Positions 34,776-46,907 of a DNA stretch of 64,000 nucleotides are shown here, piece after piece. Position 1 is the first letter of the stretch. Every line of letters starts with the position of its first letter. The stretch spans positions 1,904,501 through 1,968,500 of the forward strand of contig NW_018344260.1 of assembly GCF_002099425.1 (NCBI RefSeq), written 5' to 3'. Position numbers and translations under genes: made by a program. The notes under the pieces are model-generated. The model saw only the letters and a list, made by a program, of their open reading frames with translations. It was not told where the DNA came from and did not search any database. This DNA comes from Phascolarctos cinereus (lineage: Eukaryota; Chordata; Mammalia; Diprotodontia; Phascolarctidae).

Positions 34776-37700
34776 TATGCAATACAGATTCCCCCCCCAC
34801 CCAAGCATCAGAGTAAGGCTCTTTAGCAGCAGACTCTTTTAAATCAGTAAATGAGGCAAATGAGTAAATGAGCTCTTCCAAGGCTGTATACCCAGGAGTG
34901 CAGCCCCAGAGGGAGTGGGATAGATAAGCTAACACAAAAACACCACAAGTAAAAAGGGAACAGGCTGGAGAAGCTGACACATTGACTATTTTACCTACCT
35001 CTAACATTAAACATAGACAAGAGAAAACAGACAGGATAATGATAAGGCCGTGAATAACAACAAAGGGTCCTAGGTCTACTTCTATGTCACTTGCATTATA
35101 AATGGTCAATTGCTTGAAACCATTTATTATGCTCTTGTTGAGAACAGGCCTTTTCTCAGTCACTGATTCCATGATTCCTTTCAATGTTGTCAGCTGAGGC
35201 TTGCATGAGAAGTCACCATCAGTAAGAAGCCCTCTGTCAGGCACAACTTCTTGTTCTTGCTTTTCCTTCTGCTGAGGCAGCTCAGTCTTGGGGCAAAGTT
35301 TGCCTTCCTGTTCCATGAGATCCATGGAGGAAGATGTGATATTCCCGGTATGACGATGCTCTTCAGATGCTGGAATTTCTTGCTTGTTATTAATCACTTC
35401 AGGCCCTGCAAGGTCTTTGATATATGCATTCTGCATGACCTCCAGATTGCTGGAGGATATAGCGGGTTCAACATTAGCTCCAGGTACATCAAGGGACTCT
35501 GTAGCCATGTTTTCTCTACTTTGGCTATGACCCCGATCACTGTCTATTACTAAAACCGGAGGAAGAGTTTCTGGAGCCCCCTGAGCAGTACTCTCCTTGT
35601 TTTCCTTTTGCCACAGAAATGGAATGTCTAGTTTCTTTTCAAATCCTAGTTTTAAACCACTATCTACTGCATTCCCTTTTTCCTCATTACTTCCTTCAAA
35701 CAGAACTGAGAACTTCTTAAAACCTGACATGAAACCAGACTCTGTTGATGCTCTATTCCCAAAAGAGGATGAAGGAGAAAAGAAAGACCCAAGTGATTTC
35801 CCACGATCAGCAGCAGAAGACAGGAAATCAAACTTTGGCAGATTAGGCACATTTGGAATGTCAAACACAGATTTTTGATGGCTTGCTTCTGGGGGGACAG
35901 CAGGTGGGTTCTTCAGGGAGTGGGACTGGCCAGTATCTTCCTTTGTTTCTGGGATGGCACACATCTCTAATTGCTCCTCCAGTTTTCCTTTGGTCTCTGA
36001 TGTGCTACCTGGGCTAGGTGGATACAAACTGACTTCTGCCTGATCATCCTGAGTATGTTCGATCTTTAATCCATTACTTAAACATGAATCCAACACATCT
36101 TGACTTGTCTGAGCAGTTGGCAGATCTGGCACCAGCTCAAGAGTATGATTTAGATAAGGCTCAGAAACTCCAGTGAGTGCCTGTTCTGGAAGAGAAGTCT
36201 GGTTGGTTATGCAAGCAGGGTTTATATCCACTTGTAAGGTAACCGAGGTATTCTCTGTTTTGAATGTGAGCTTCATGTTGGTGTCTTGCAATGCCTCATT
36301 CTCTCTTACATTACTTAGAGACAATGTTCTCATCACAATATCATTTTCCAAAATGGAAGAATCAGAAGCATTTAACTCAGGTTCTTTGGGTTCAATTAAA
36401 AGAGTTTTATTGTCCTCTATTTCAATTTTCAATCTAGAGCCATCGGTCAAAGCTTCTGATTTTTCATTGCCCCCCGCTCTTTCAAGATCATTGATAGCTG
36501 ATTCCAAAGGAAGAGCTTCTGAGTTTTCTTCTTTCTTGGCTTCCTTTTGGGGTATTGATTCCACAGTCTCTCTGGGACAATTGTCTGGAAGCTGGGAACT
36601 CACCTGGACATGTGAATCTTGTTCATGAGTCTCTGGCTTGGGACCTTTGAATATGCTAAACAAGTCTCCTGTGAGGGTCTGAGATGATATACTGGATGAA
36701 AGACCAAAAAAGGAACTTTTCTTTGGAGACTGAGAAGCTCCTCCTGTCATTTGAGATGGGGAGAAAAATCCAGAGAGGGTTTTGGGAGATTCACTCATTC
36801 TCCCAGAGAAAGATTTCATTTTAGTTATGAAGCCTGAAAATATTTCTGCTGAAGAATCCAAAACTGAATTTCCTTCTGGGGCTTCTATAGGTTTGCTCTG
36901 TGAACTCAATGAATTCACAGACTGATCAGAGCAAATGGCCAGTTCAAGGTCTTGCTGTAAGCTATCATTATCAGTTGCTTGGTTGAGCAATTTCTTTGGC
37001 AAATTGAACTGGTCCCCTGTAAAACTCTCATTTCTTTCAATGTTAGTAGAATCACTAAGATCATTTAGATTTTCAGACACGTGGATATCATATGAAAAGG
37101 AATTACATAGGGAATCACTAGTAGAGATTTTCTGACCCAAATCATCTTTTTCACAAGGCATTTCCATAAGGGGTTTTGCAATTTCTGTATCCATAAGGAA
37201 TGTTTTCTCTGGTGCTTGAAGTTCTGGAGAATGAGAACTGCCTTTCTGTAACTGGACAACCTGAGCTGAAGAACCTAAAGACACAGAATCTGGTGAATAG
37301 GTCTCTGTTTCTCCATTACACTTGACAACATCAGAGGTGACATCTTTGGTGCCACTGGGGAAAGCACCAGTAGCCACTTTCTGCTCATGCAGTGCCTCCA
37401 TAGGTGAGATATCCATGTTTCCATTTAAACCTTCTTGTCTGTCCATTTTGTTACTGGTGGCTGCAAAAACACTTGGTAGCTTAGAGGGCTGAGAAGTCAC
37501 TGGAGGTACGTTGATGAGGTTTTGTTTCTCAACAGTATTTTGTTGCTTTTCATCCCAGAAAGACAAGTTAAAGAAACCAAAACTGGAGCTACTCTGACAG
37601 ACACTTTTCTTACTGCTAGAGGAAAAGAAGGAAGGTCGTTTAAATAAACCCTCTCCTTCTTGAAATTTAGCACTTGGGCTAGTAGCAGGAGCTTTCTTTC

Positions 37701-40700
37701 TAGATTTTTCTGATTCAGTCAAGAAAGAGAATATACTCTTGCTCATTGGAAACTCTGGTTTTGATGCATAGTTTGTAGTGGTTGAAAAACCCCCCTTGCC
37801 AAAAAACTCATCTTGTTTGTTTGAACTAATCCCATCCAATGCATCAGAAGACATCTGATTATCTCCTGGATCCTCGACTGTCACTAAAGACAAACCTCCA
37901 CCATGTTCCAATGAAGAGTCTTTGGATAATTTTTCAAGATGGTTAACACAGGGAGTTGGACTGAGTGGCTGATCTCCTAATACACCTTTTCCTATACTAT
38001 TCTTCCTTTGGTTCTCTCCAATTAAAGGTTCCTTTGGCCCACTGTCATGGATAGTGGCCTGTTTGTTCAGGACTCTAGCTCTAGGTTTTCTTGATAAAGA
38101 AATGGGTGTAGAAGGAAGTACGTTGTCATTCTGGCTGGCTGGTTGCATCATATTAGTACTTGTCATGACCATTTCTTTGCTGTTAATACCTGAAGGAATG
38201 GAGACTTTCTCAACTGACTGTAAAGGGGACATGTCTGCTTTAAAGAGATCTCCAAGAGAACCAAAGAGAGATGAAATTCCTGTAGACTGTTCCTGGGATT
38301 GTGCCTTTCCTTCTTTACCAGCATTACTTTTGAGGTTTGGTGAACTGCCCTTATTACTCTGGGTCTTAAAGAAGTCAAAAAATCCAGATGTCTGGGGTTT
38401 ATCTGTTGCTGTAATTACAGAAGAATGTTCTCCCCGACCAAAAAGTTTCAATGCACTTTTAAATAATGTTCCCTCTGGTTCTGTAGAAGATTGGCTCTCA
38501 GGAAGTTTACATCCTTTCTGTTCATTTTTATTGGACTGGGATTCAAAAGGGGTTAGAACAAGATCAGTCGTAATAAGTTTATGCTCTTTTTCACCTGGTG
38601 TAACATCGGGAGTTATTTGACTTACTTGTGAAGGTGATCTTAACAAACTTTGCTTTTTCACATGAGTGTTTGTATTTATAGGTAATGCTTGCTTCTGATT
38701 TTTAGTAATTTCTAAACTCTGAATATCAGAAGTGGCTTGTCTCTTCTCATCTTTCTTGGGAAGAGTTTCTTCCACAGTTTTTGAGCTCACTGCAGATAGC
38801 TCACTTGGAGGGTCACCATTTGATAATTCAGTTGATTGTAACTGTATATCCATTTTCTTCAAGGGGGAAGTCTCTAAGGACTCATTTTTATCATAATTCA
38901 AAGTCTTCCCCACCAAATCACCCAAAGTAGAAAAAAGAGAAGTCATTTTGTTTGTGGGCAATCTCTCTGCTATGTCCTTAGGGCTTGTGACTGAGTTTTC
39001 AGGAAGAATCAAAGGTGTAGCTAATTTAGAGGAGGTCTGCTGCACATGGAAATCAAATTTTCCACCTGATATATTTTCAGCTATAGATTGCCTTTTATCT
39101 TTCTCTCTAATCTGAGTCTTTCCATTTAAATCCCAACTACTAAGTCGTTTGGATTGACTTCGCAGATCAAGGATCTCCTCAAGGTCTTCAGATCTTTCTT
39201 TTTCATGTCCTAAAGCTACTTTGAACTTCTTAAATTTGTGTCCTGAAAAATCTAATGGCTGATCACTTTGGCAATACATTGATTCCTCAGGCATTTCTGA
39301 AAAGGTTTCAAAATTCATGTTCATTAATTTGTCACTTCTTTGCAATGCCATAGACAAATCAAGAGGCTTATTAACAGAGTCATCTAATGGTTTCTCTTTA
39401 CCACACCATAATAATTCATCTTCACTGCCATAAAGGGCTTTGAAACCACATAAAGCAATCATGTTATCATCTAACATAGCATTTGATATAGCATCTACCT
39501 GGAAATCATAGTCCAAATACTCTTGAAAAGAAGAATCAGGTTCGCAAACATATACATATTGCCCACTAGAATCAGTGAGCAGAGAATAGATATATTGGCC
39601 ATCACTGTACACATAACGCCCATATTCCCCATCTTCTGATGGCCACCATATTCCATTTTCAAGCCATGACAACCATTCATGGTACTCAAGATCGAAACTT
39701 AAAAATGCAAATGTTTCATCCATTCTTAAGGATTCTTGATCAACTAGAGTCCACATTGTTTGGTTATAACCTGAAGAATAACTTAAGTCAATGGGCAATT
39801 CTTCAAAGAAATACTTATTAGCTTCAAAAAGTGGAAAATGACTACAGTTTCCATTCAGTGAGTTAGCTGCCCACATACTCCCTTTTACTGAGTAGTCTTC
39901 ATGAAATGCTAACTCGTCAAGTGATTCATATGGCAACTCATTGCAGTCAACACCATCCAGATTTGTTCTCCATTCCAATGTATTTGTGTTTTGGTCTTTT
40001 TGGCAAAGATTAATTATTGAACTATCTGATTGAGGGCAGGAGAAACCCTCAGCTAACGGAAGGGTATTTTGCTTTAAAACATAATAAACTGGTTGCATGA
40101 TTTCACTGAGATCTCCAGAGAAGTCTTTTATGCCAGAATTCCATTCAAAACCCCAAGGTCTATTCATGTCCTCAAAAGCCTGGTAGTAGTTTGATGCACA
40201 GATAATTTTAGTCCTCAGTAAAGATGAATTCAACTCACTTGAATTTTCTTGCAGTTTTGGCCCAGGAATTTGGTGAGGAAACTGCTCTCTAAATAATGAT
40301 TTCTTCACACACTCCTGCTGAGCAATAGGTATGCTGTGAGAAAGAGGATAGTCAAAAGAAACGCAGTACTTTTCATGTGGTTTACTTGTTGTTGGGTTTT
40401 CATCTATCCAAGACTCACTCACTTGTATGCTTTTATCTTTCTTTTCAGGCAAAGATAATAAGCTTTTCAAATTGCTAGAAGCTTCTTGCTTTTCAACATG
40501 ATTCTGTTGATTGAAAGTTTCATCTGAATTCACAGGCATTTCATCAAGGCTAGAATGCTTACTTACATGCAACCATTTTCTGAAATCTAGAGACTTGGAC
40601 TTTACCTTATTTGGTTTACCATCTGCCACATTTTCATTTGATGCAAACTTAAATATTCCAGAAAGTAAACCTGAGGTACTATTTCTCTGCTGTGAACTTT

Positions 40701-43567
40701 CATTTCTCATATTTAATTCTTGTGGACTAAGCAAATTTTCAGAAGGAAATCCCAGCTGTCCACAAAGTAGGTCTTGTCTAGTGCTTTTCTTAGAAGCATC
40801 ATCTATAACTTTATCTTCTCTAGTCTCACAGGCTGATGTTGATTTTGAGAAGTCAACATTTAAAACTAATGAAGAATCTGACACTGTTGAAGTTCCCACT
40901 TTTTGCTTTAAATTCTTACTTCTTCCTGAAAAATTAGAAACTTTGTTTTCTTTGGGTACAATTATAGGGGTACCTAAGGTATCTTTATCACATTGATTTT
41001 CATCTCCTAGTTTGTGCTTACTTTGGTGGATTTTTTGTGTATCTTTAAACTCATCTGGAAGACTGGAAATAGTTTCAATTGAATTGGATTTTGCTAAAGT
41101 ATTTTTTGAAACTTCTGGGCAATTGTTTTTAGGTTCTTCAGCAGCAACTAATGGTAGGTTATCACAAGAGTGATTTGGAGGGGCTGTAATGTCCGTGGAA
41201 GCAAATTTAAATAAAGAAGGAAAGACGCTTCCATTTTCCTTTAAATCCTGTTGCTTTTCAGAACTACCAAGAGACCCCAAAAATGGAATATGTAGCTTCC
41301 CACGGAAGGAAAATGAGCATTTATCTTTCTTTGGACTGCTTTCAGAGACATCAGGCTGATGAACTTCCATGGATCCAAATGAAGCTTCTTTTAAAGATGA
41401 TTCAGGGGAAGTAAGAAAAAATTGACTAAAGGATTTTTTTAGTGGGCTAAGGAAAAAACTGTCATCAGATACTTTGTCTAGCTTTAAAGGTGGTAAAGAA
41501 GTCTCTTCATTTACATTCCTTTTATTTTCATTTCTAGTACTTGATCCACAAGGAACTCCCGGTATATCTTTGGCACACACTTCTTGTTGATTTGACAGGT
41601 GAGGCACATATGTACATGTTTCTCCTTCTGAAAGGTTCTCTATGCTATCTTTCACACAGGAAGAACTAACTGAGTCTAGAAGTTCACTGGTTACTCCTGA
41701 AGATGGCAAATCCTCACATGGATAAACTTGGACCTGGCCAGTAATCCCTCTATAATTCACATCTAATACTACACTGCAACTATTGTCATTTACTAAGGTA
41801 GCTTCTCTTTGTTCTGACTCATGGTCAACCCTTAAGTGGCTTTCTTTCATTGTTAGAATACATTGGTCAACTTCTTTTTTTGTTTCTTCCTTTTCTGAAA
41901 AAATCTTTAATGGATTTATCATATTAAAAATAGAACTCATGACCGAACTCTGAGTCTGTGGGGAAGGTGGGTCCTTTATAACACTTTCTGATGGATCTGA
42001 TTGGATTCTGATTGATTCTGATGAATCCTGAAGACTTTGAGTCACAGTCTTAGTAAGTTTACAATCATTTTCAGAGGTTGTGCCCCATCTGACAGCATTT
42101 GCATTGTCACGTGTTTGAGAGAGTAATGGAGAATGCATGGAAAGGTCTCTTTCTGTTTGGCCATCTAATTTTAGGCTTGGTGATACTGAATTGGCTTCAG
42201 GTCTAGAATCTGAACTACTATTTTCCTTTTGGGGAGAGATTTCCGCTTTCTCAGGAACTAAGGAAACTAGCTTTTCCACAGATGCAGAGAGATGCTTTGT
42301 GCCTGAGCCCACCTTTTCAGTGAATGAACTGAACAAAGAACTAACTGTGTTTTTCACTCCAGTCAACTCGGGGAGGGGAAGAGTCTTGACCTTGCAGTCC
42401 TTGCCACTCTCCTGAGTGGGTAAAGGTGGTATCTGATCCACTGGTGGTTTCTGATCTACAATATCAAAAGTGCTATTCTGTTTATATTCTGTTTTAGTTT
42501 TTGAAAGAGAACTAAATTTGTTAATTTCTTCTTCCTTCTCAGCTAAATATTCAGATACCGTTTCCACTAAATACTGTAACTCATCCATAGTATCAACATA
42601 TGCCTCCTGAGGTTCCTCAGTAGGAGACTGTACCAACTCTTGCATGTGACCTTCCATGTTTTCTCCTTTAACTTTATGTATTTTGGCATCACAACTGACC
42701 CTTTGTGAGGAGAATGCTGAATTTGTTACATAAGAGTTTTCAAGATACTCTCCATAATGGCAGGTATTTGATGGACAAAATGAAAGTAAAGCTAGTTTAT
42801 CCAGCTCATCAGGTGAAATAAGGGAACAATGAAGTTCATCAGTACTGCTATCAGATTCTTCAGGAGTACCTACAGGAGTAAAATTAGTGTTGGAGTCTTC
42901 TAAGCTAATTACCTTCTCATAATCTTCAAGACAGCTTGAACAATCATATTTAACACTTTCCAACTTGGTGGCACACTTGCCACTTTTAACTAAAAGTCCA
43001 TTTTTGTATGGACGCAAAAAGGGGTAAATTTGTTTTCTCTTTTCAGTGTGGCAAAAGTTGGATTTTTCAGCACTGGCATATCCTGAGAATTTATTTTTAG
43101 CTTCAGATTTACTTACTACTTTAGCACCTAAGGTGGAATCATGAGATCGCAAACTTCTATGATCATATCGACTGCTTTCACGGTCTTCAAAACTATTGTA
43201 TCTAAGTTTCTTTCTCCTTCTCCTGTCTATTGTATTATATTCCTTAGGGCATCTGGAAACAGGAAGTATTTCTGACTCAGTACCAAAATTTGATATGCTA
43301 GCAAATTTCCTATGTTGCTCCTGGAGTTCCACCTTTTGCCAACTCTTATGATTTGCTTTTTCTTTATGGTGATAATTTTCATCAGTTTGGTAAAGGGTTC
43401 GGATTTCTTTTAGCTTAGTTTCCTGCCAGTTCTGATGATTGTTTTCTAAAAACTCTTCTATGAATTGCTCTCCTAAACTCTCATATATGTCTTCTTGTTC
43501 TTCATCTCCAGGTCTGGAGATAGCTGGAATGATCTTAATTTTTTCATTTCTAACTAGTGAACCTTGT
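34768..43567 (-). CDS. UNC13B: UNC13B giant alternative exon, ~2,930 codons open
   Basis: An uninterrupted frame of 8.8 kb starts right after an acceptor (TTACATGCCAG|ACAAGG) and ends at TGA 34768-34770. The phase matches the exon at 53465-53699 (AG|A, Arg). Such length without a stop, amid decayed repeats, shows selection. The product is rich in Ser, Lys, Glu and Asp and looks disordered. Recurring motifs include SLFSSF, SIFNMI, SLFKFAS, GIFKFAS, SLFSTLGDL, SLFGSLGDLF, FFDFFK and LFSIFK. A Trp/Tyr-rich core lies at about residues 1120-1460 of the exon product, with PIDLS (1259), PLDLS (1402) and PLDFS (1438) in it. Two hydrophobic stretches lie near residues 2834-2858 and 2872-2892. No C1, C2 or MUN domain is encoded. 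I recall mammalian UNC13B models above 4,000 residues, which would include such an exon; this is unverified. Whether the exon is internal or terminal is unresolved (see 34766-34775). The first Met codon is not a convincing independent start. Confidence 0.88.
34993..35002 (-). other. UNC13B: Candidate donor GAG|GTAGGT after first hydrophobic segment
   Basis: The sequence TTAGAG|GTAGGTAA lies directly after the first hydrophobic segment of the giant frame. It is phase 0, so joining to 32458 would give PHWQ then a stop. If used, it would end the protein just after a single membrane segment. It may be chance. Confidence 0.25.
36598..36607 (-). other. UNC13B: Strong consensus donor CAG|GTGAGT inside giant exon
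   Basis: CCAG|GTGAGT lies within the codons for HVQVSS. Use would shorten the exon to 36604-43567 but in phase 0. Joined to 32458 it would add only PHWQ before a stop. It is either ignored, used for a truncated isoform that loses the Phe-rich C-terminal third, or used with an exon I cannot see. Confidence 0.35.
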
Positions 43568-43642
43568 CTGGCATGTAAGAAGAAAAATAAAAGGGAAAGG
43601 AAGGCAAAGAAGGAAAGGAAGGGAAAGGAAGGGAGAAAAAAG
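43568..43642 (-). promoter_or_regulatory. UNC13B: Acceptor and long polypyrimidine tract of giant exon
   Basis: Read on the minus strand, about 65 nt upstream of the giant exon are almost pure C/T (repeated CCCTTCCTTTCC and CCTTCTTTGCC units), followed by TTATTTTTCTTCTTACATGCCAG. On the plus strand this is a GGAAAGGAAGG purine run. The tract should bind U2AF65 or PTBP1. A tract this long often marks a regulated exon, but which factor acts here is inference. Confidence 0.7.
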
Positions 43643-45385
43643 TTTATTTAATAAACATTTCATAAGAAAGATAAAAGTTATGTTGTCAATTTGATTTGTA
43701 TAATATATATGAAACAATCAAAATGAATACAATTGTAAATGCTGGTCAAAGAAAACATATATTAGAATTCCTAAAGCAAGTCATTCCTATTAAGTAAAAG
43801 AGAATAATTTAAGTCTGAAAAAAATAACCATATCCAAAAGGAAAAATTAGTTTTTAAATTTAATTCTTTCATTGAAATAACAAAATGAATTTATATTATT
43901 AGTGCCTGAAATAAATTTGCAAGTTTAAAATCTTGGAGCTAATTATTTCAAACAGACCTATGCTATATCTATTGGTTTTAAGAAAACTCCATTAACTCCA
44001 TAGTTCTATGGCTATAAAAGACAAGTTTGGGTTTAAAGAAACACCAGTGTGACTGCCCACTTGCCTAAATAAGTCTTCAGAGTCCATGTAGCCAGGAACG
44101 TGACCTAAAGCATGGCTTTAAGAAGAAAGAAAGAAAGAAAAAGAAAAAAGAAATAGAAAGAAAAAAATTTAAACAATGAAAATAATCCTTGCCTATCAAC
44201 ATGAACCAGACTTTATCAAACATGTGTTGTACTATCAGAAACAAAACAAAAAACTATTGTCAAAATGTCATATTCTAACAAACTAATATTAATAAACTTC
44301 TCTTCTTTGTGAAATCTAAAGAAACACTGAAGGCTGCATGTCAATAAATAGAGTCATATTAGAAATTGGATATCATTATATCACTCTACAACAGCAAAAT
44401 AAATTGCAAGTACAGATGGCTTTTAAGCTGTCAACTCAGGTCTAAACCACTTCTCAGACTTACAGACTGTTTGCTTCCCAGGAGGCATATCCACTCATTA
44501 TACTCAACAAGAGAATTGACACCTACTGGCAATATAGTCTACAATCTATTGTCTCTAAAGTAAATAGAAACAAGAGTTAAGAGGAATGTTGTTAGTAACT
44601 AAGCCCTTCAAGTGTTTGTACTGCAAATCAAAATAAAAGAAAGGAAAGTTGGCTGCAAAAGGCAAGTTAATTCAAGAAATACAAAAAAGGCATCCTTCAC
44701 ATATCACCATGTGGAATTGACATTTGACCAAGGGTAGAAAGGTTTGAAATCTTCTATTTATATTCCTACTGGCCTCTCAGATCACAGCTCAGTGAATGGA
44801 GCACTTTATTTAATAATAATAGCTAAGTCTAATTATAGCATCAAGCCTATTAATAAAAATTTACTAATCAGGAATCACAGGAGACAGCTCAGATGATTTA
44901 CCCCAAATTTTGACCTATAGAATATCTGTGAAGAAATATAATTTGGTATTTTCAAGTATCTACATCAATCTAAACTAGGCACAATGATGCCTAGAAGTCC
45001 GTTGTGCTATTTTATATGTAGTACATACATATGGACATTTGGTGATTTGAGTTTTTATTAGTTAACACTTTTAATCAAGAGACAATCATGACTTTGATTT
45101 TACACAAGAATCACTATGTTTCCAAAGTACTTGGATGTACTCAAAAAAGTTCATTCTGGAAAGTATTTTAAAGGTTTCCCAGGAGTCTGTGCTAGCCATT
45201 TATTCTTAGCATGTATGAAAAAAACAGATTGATACAACTTCATGCCCCAGTGTAATAAATGACAATTACTGGGACCCAAATGAATGAGACTTTACTTTAA
45301 TGCAAAAAAAAAAAATCACATTTGGAGATAATATCAATCGCATCTCCACATACAGAAGAAAGATTACTAAGGCTTGAAATCAGAA
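43643..45385. other. Repeat-poor intron upstream of the giant exon
   Basis: AT-rich, with an A/G simple tract at 44117-44168 (GAAAGAAAGAAAGAAAAAGA). No repeat element and no exon recognised. Confidence 0.4.
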
Positions 45386-45388
45386 GAT

Positions 45389-45470
45389 ATCTATCGATCG
45401 ATTGATAGATAGATAGATAGATAGACAGATAGATAGATAGATAGATATAGATAGATAGATATAGATATTT
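45389..45470. repeat. (TAGA)n tetranucleotide repeat
   Basis: GATAGATAGATAGATAGATA runs with a few interruptions (ATAGACAG, GATATAG). Confidence 0.95.
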
Positions 45471-46785
45471 CTGGTAAATACTAGCTCCAGGATCTGGAGC
45501 CAGTAGATACCATCCTTAGATAAGACAGTCCCTGTTCTCACAGAATTTATTATCTAGTAAAGACATAGGATAGACACAGATTATTATAAAACATAATATT
45601 ACATAGTAAGTTTGTTTTAGAATTACAAAAACAAAGTGCTATGTAAGGTCCAATGGGAAAATTAGTTATTGACTAGGTATGATCAAGGAAGGCCTGATGG
45701 AGGAGGTAGCACATAATTTGAGCTTTAAAAGATGGATGGGAACTCAAGAGGTGATCAAGACAATTCAGAAATGGAGAACAGTATGAACAAAAATACAGAG
45801 GGAGGAGAACTCAAGGGAATGTGAGGGAGACAAGGAGCAGATCAGTGTGACTACAGTATGAAATAAGTGGAAGGGAGTTATATGAGATAAGGATGGAAAG
45901 TTAGGTTAGTGACAAACTGTGGAGAGCCTTGAATGTCAGGCAAATGAGTCTGACCTTAACTCAATAAGAAATAGAAGACCAATGAAGAATTTTGAGTGGT
46001 AGGGCAACATGACTAGAACCATGCATAAGGATGATTATTCTAACAGCAGCAGGAAGGACAGTTTGGAGGGAGAAGGAATAGAGGCCATAAGATTTATATT
46101 CCAGTTGTCTTGACAGATGGCAATAGAGGACATTACCAGTGGGAAAAGGGAGGGAGGAGAAACATGAGATATTGTTGTAAGAGATATTATTGGGGTAAAA
46201 TCAATAAAACTTGGTAAAAAGAAATTGCATATGAAAATTGAGGAAGAAGAAAGAGTAAAAAGTAATCCCAAGGTTTTTAATACAGAAGACACTGTGAATA
46301 CAAGTGGCATAGGCAGAAACAGTAAAATCAGAAGAGTAAAATTAAGCAGAATGATAACAACCTCAGTTTGAGACATATAAATAGTTTGAGGTGGCAGTGG
46401 GAACTTCCATGTAGAGAGGGCCTGTAGCTAGTTGGAAATGTGAATCTAAACCAAGAAAGAGAGGTCCAGTCTGGGGATATAAATTTGGGGGTTCCCTGCA
46501 CAAAGGTAGTATCTGAATCCTTGAGAATGAATGAAAATTCCAAGAAGAAAGTATAACAAGAGAATCAAAGAGGGCCAATGAGAGATCCTTGGAAAACAAC
46601 TGGGTTAAAGGACAAGAAGAAGATGAGGATCAAGTGAAGTGGTTAGAGGTAGAACCAGGAGACAGTACTGTCTTCAAAGCCAAGAAAAGAAAGAAAAGTC
46701 AATTAGAAGGAGCTGATCAATAGTGTCAAAAGCTGCAGAGAGGTCAAGGAGGATGAAGAGTGAGAATAGGCCACTGGTAGTTAAA
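45470..46785 (-). repeat. Long L2 LINE fragment
   Basis: Reverse L2: CAGTCCCTGTTCTCACAGAA, GGAAGGCCTGATGGAGGAGG, GGAGAGCCTTGAATGTCAGG and CTGATCAATAGTGTCAAAAG (the FDTIDQ block). About 1.3 kb covering the 3' UTR and the end of ORF2; frames are broken. Confidence 0.75.
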
Positions 46786-46907
46786 TTGGGTTTGTACAGA
46801 TCCATCAGTTCTCATTTGGTATCCCTTATGATCAAAGGTACAAATTTGTAAATCACCTGGAGAGGGTTGGAGGGATAGTCTGTGGCCATGTAACATAACA
46901 AAACTAA

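Noticed and set aside
36173-42415. Long plus-strand open frames (up to 188 codons) across the giant exon
   Set aside because: They are antisense shadows of the giant minus-strand frame; no start, splice or domain evidence.
45389-45470. A regularly spaced array that could suggest CRISPR
   Set aside because: It is a simple TAGA microsatellite with no spacers, in a vertebrate genome.
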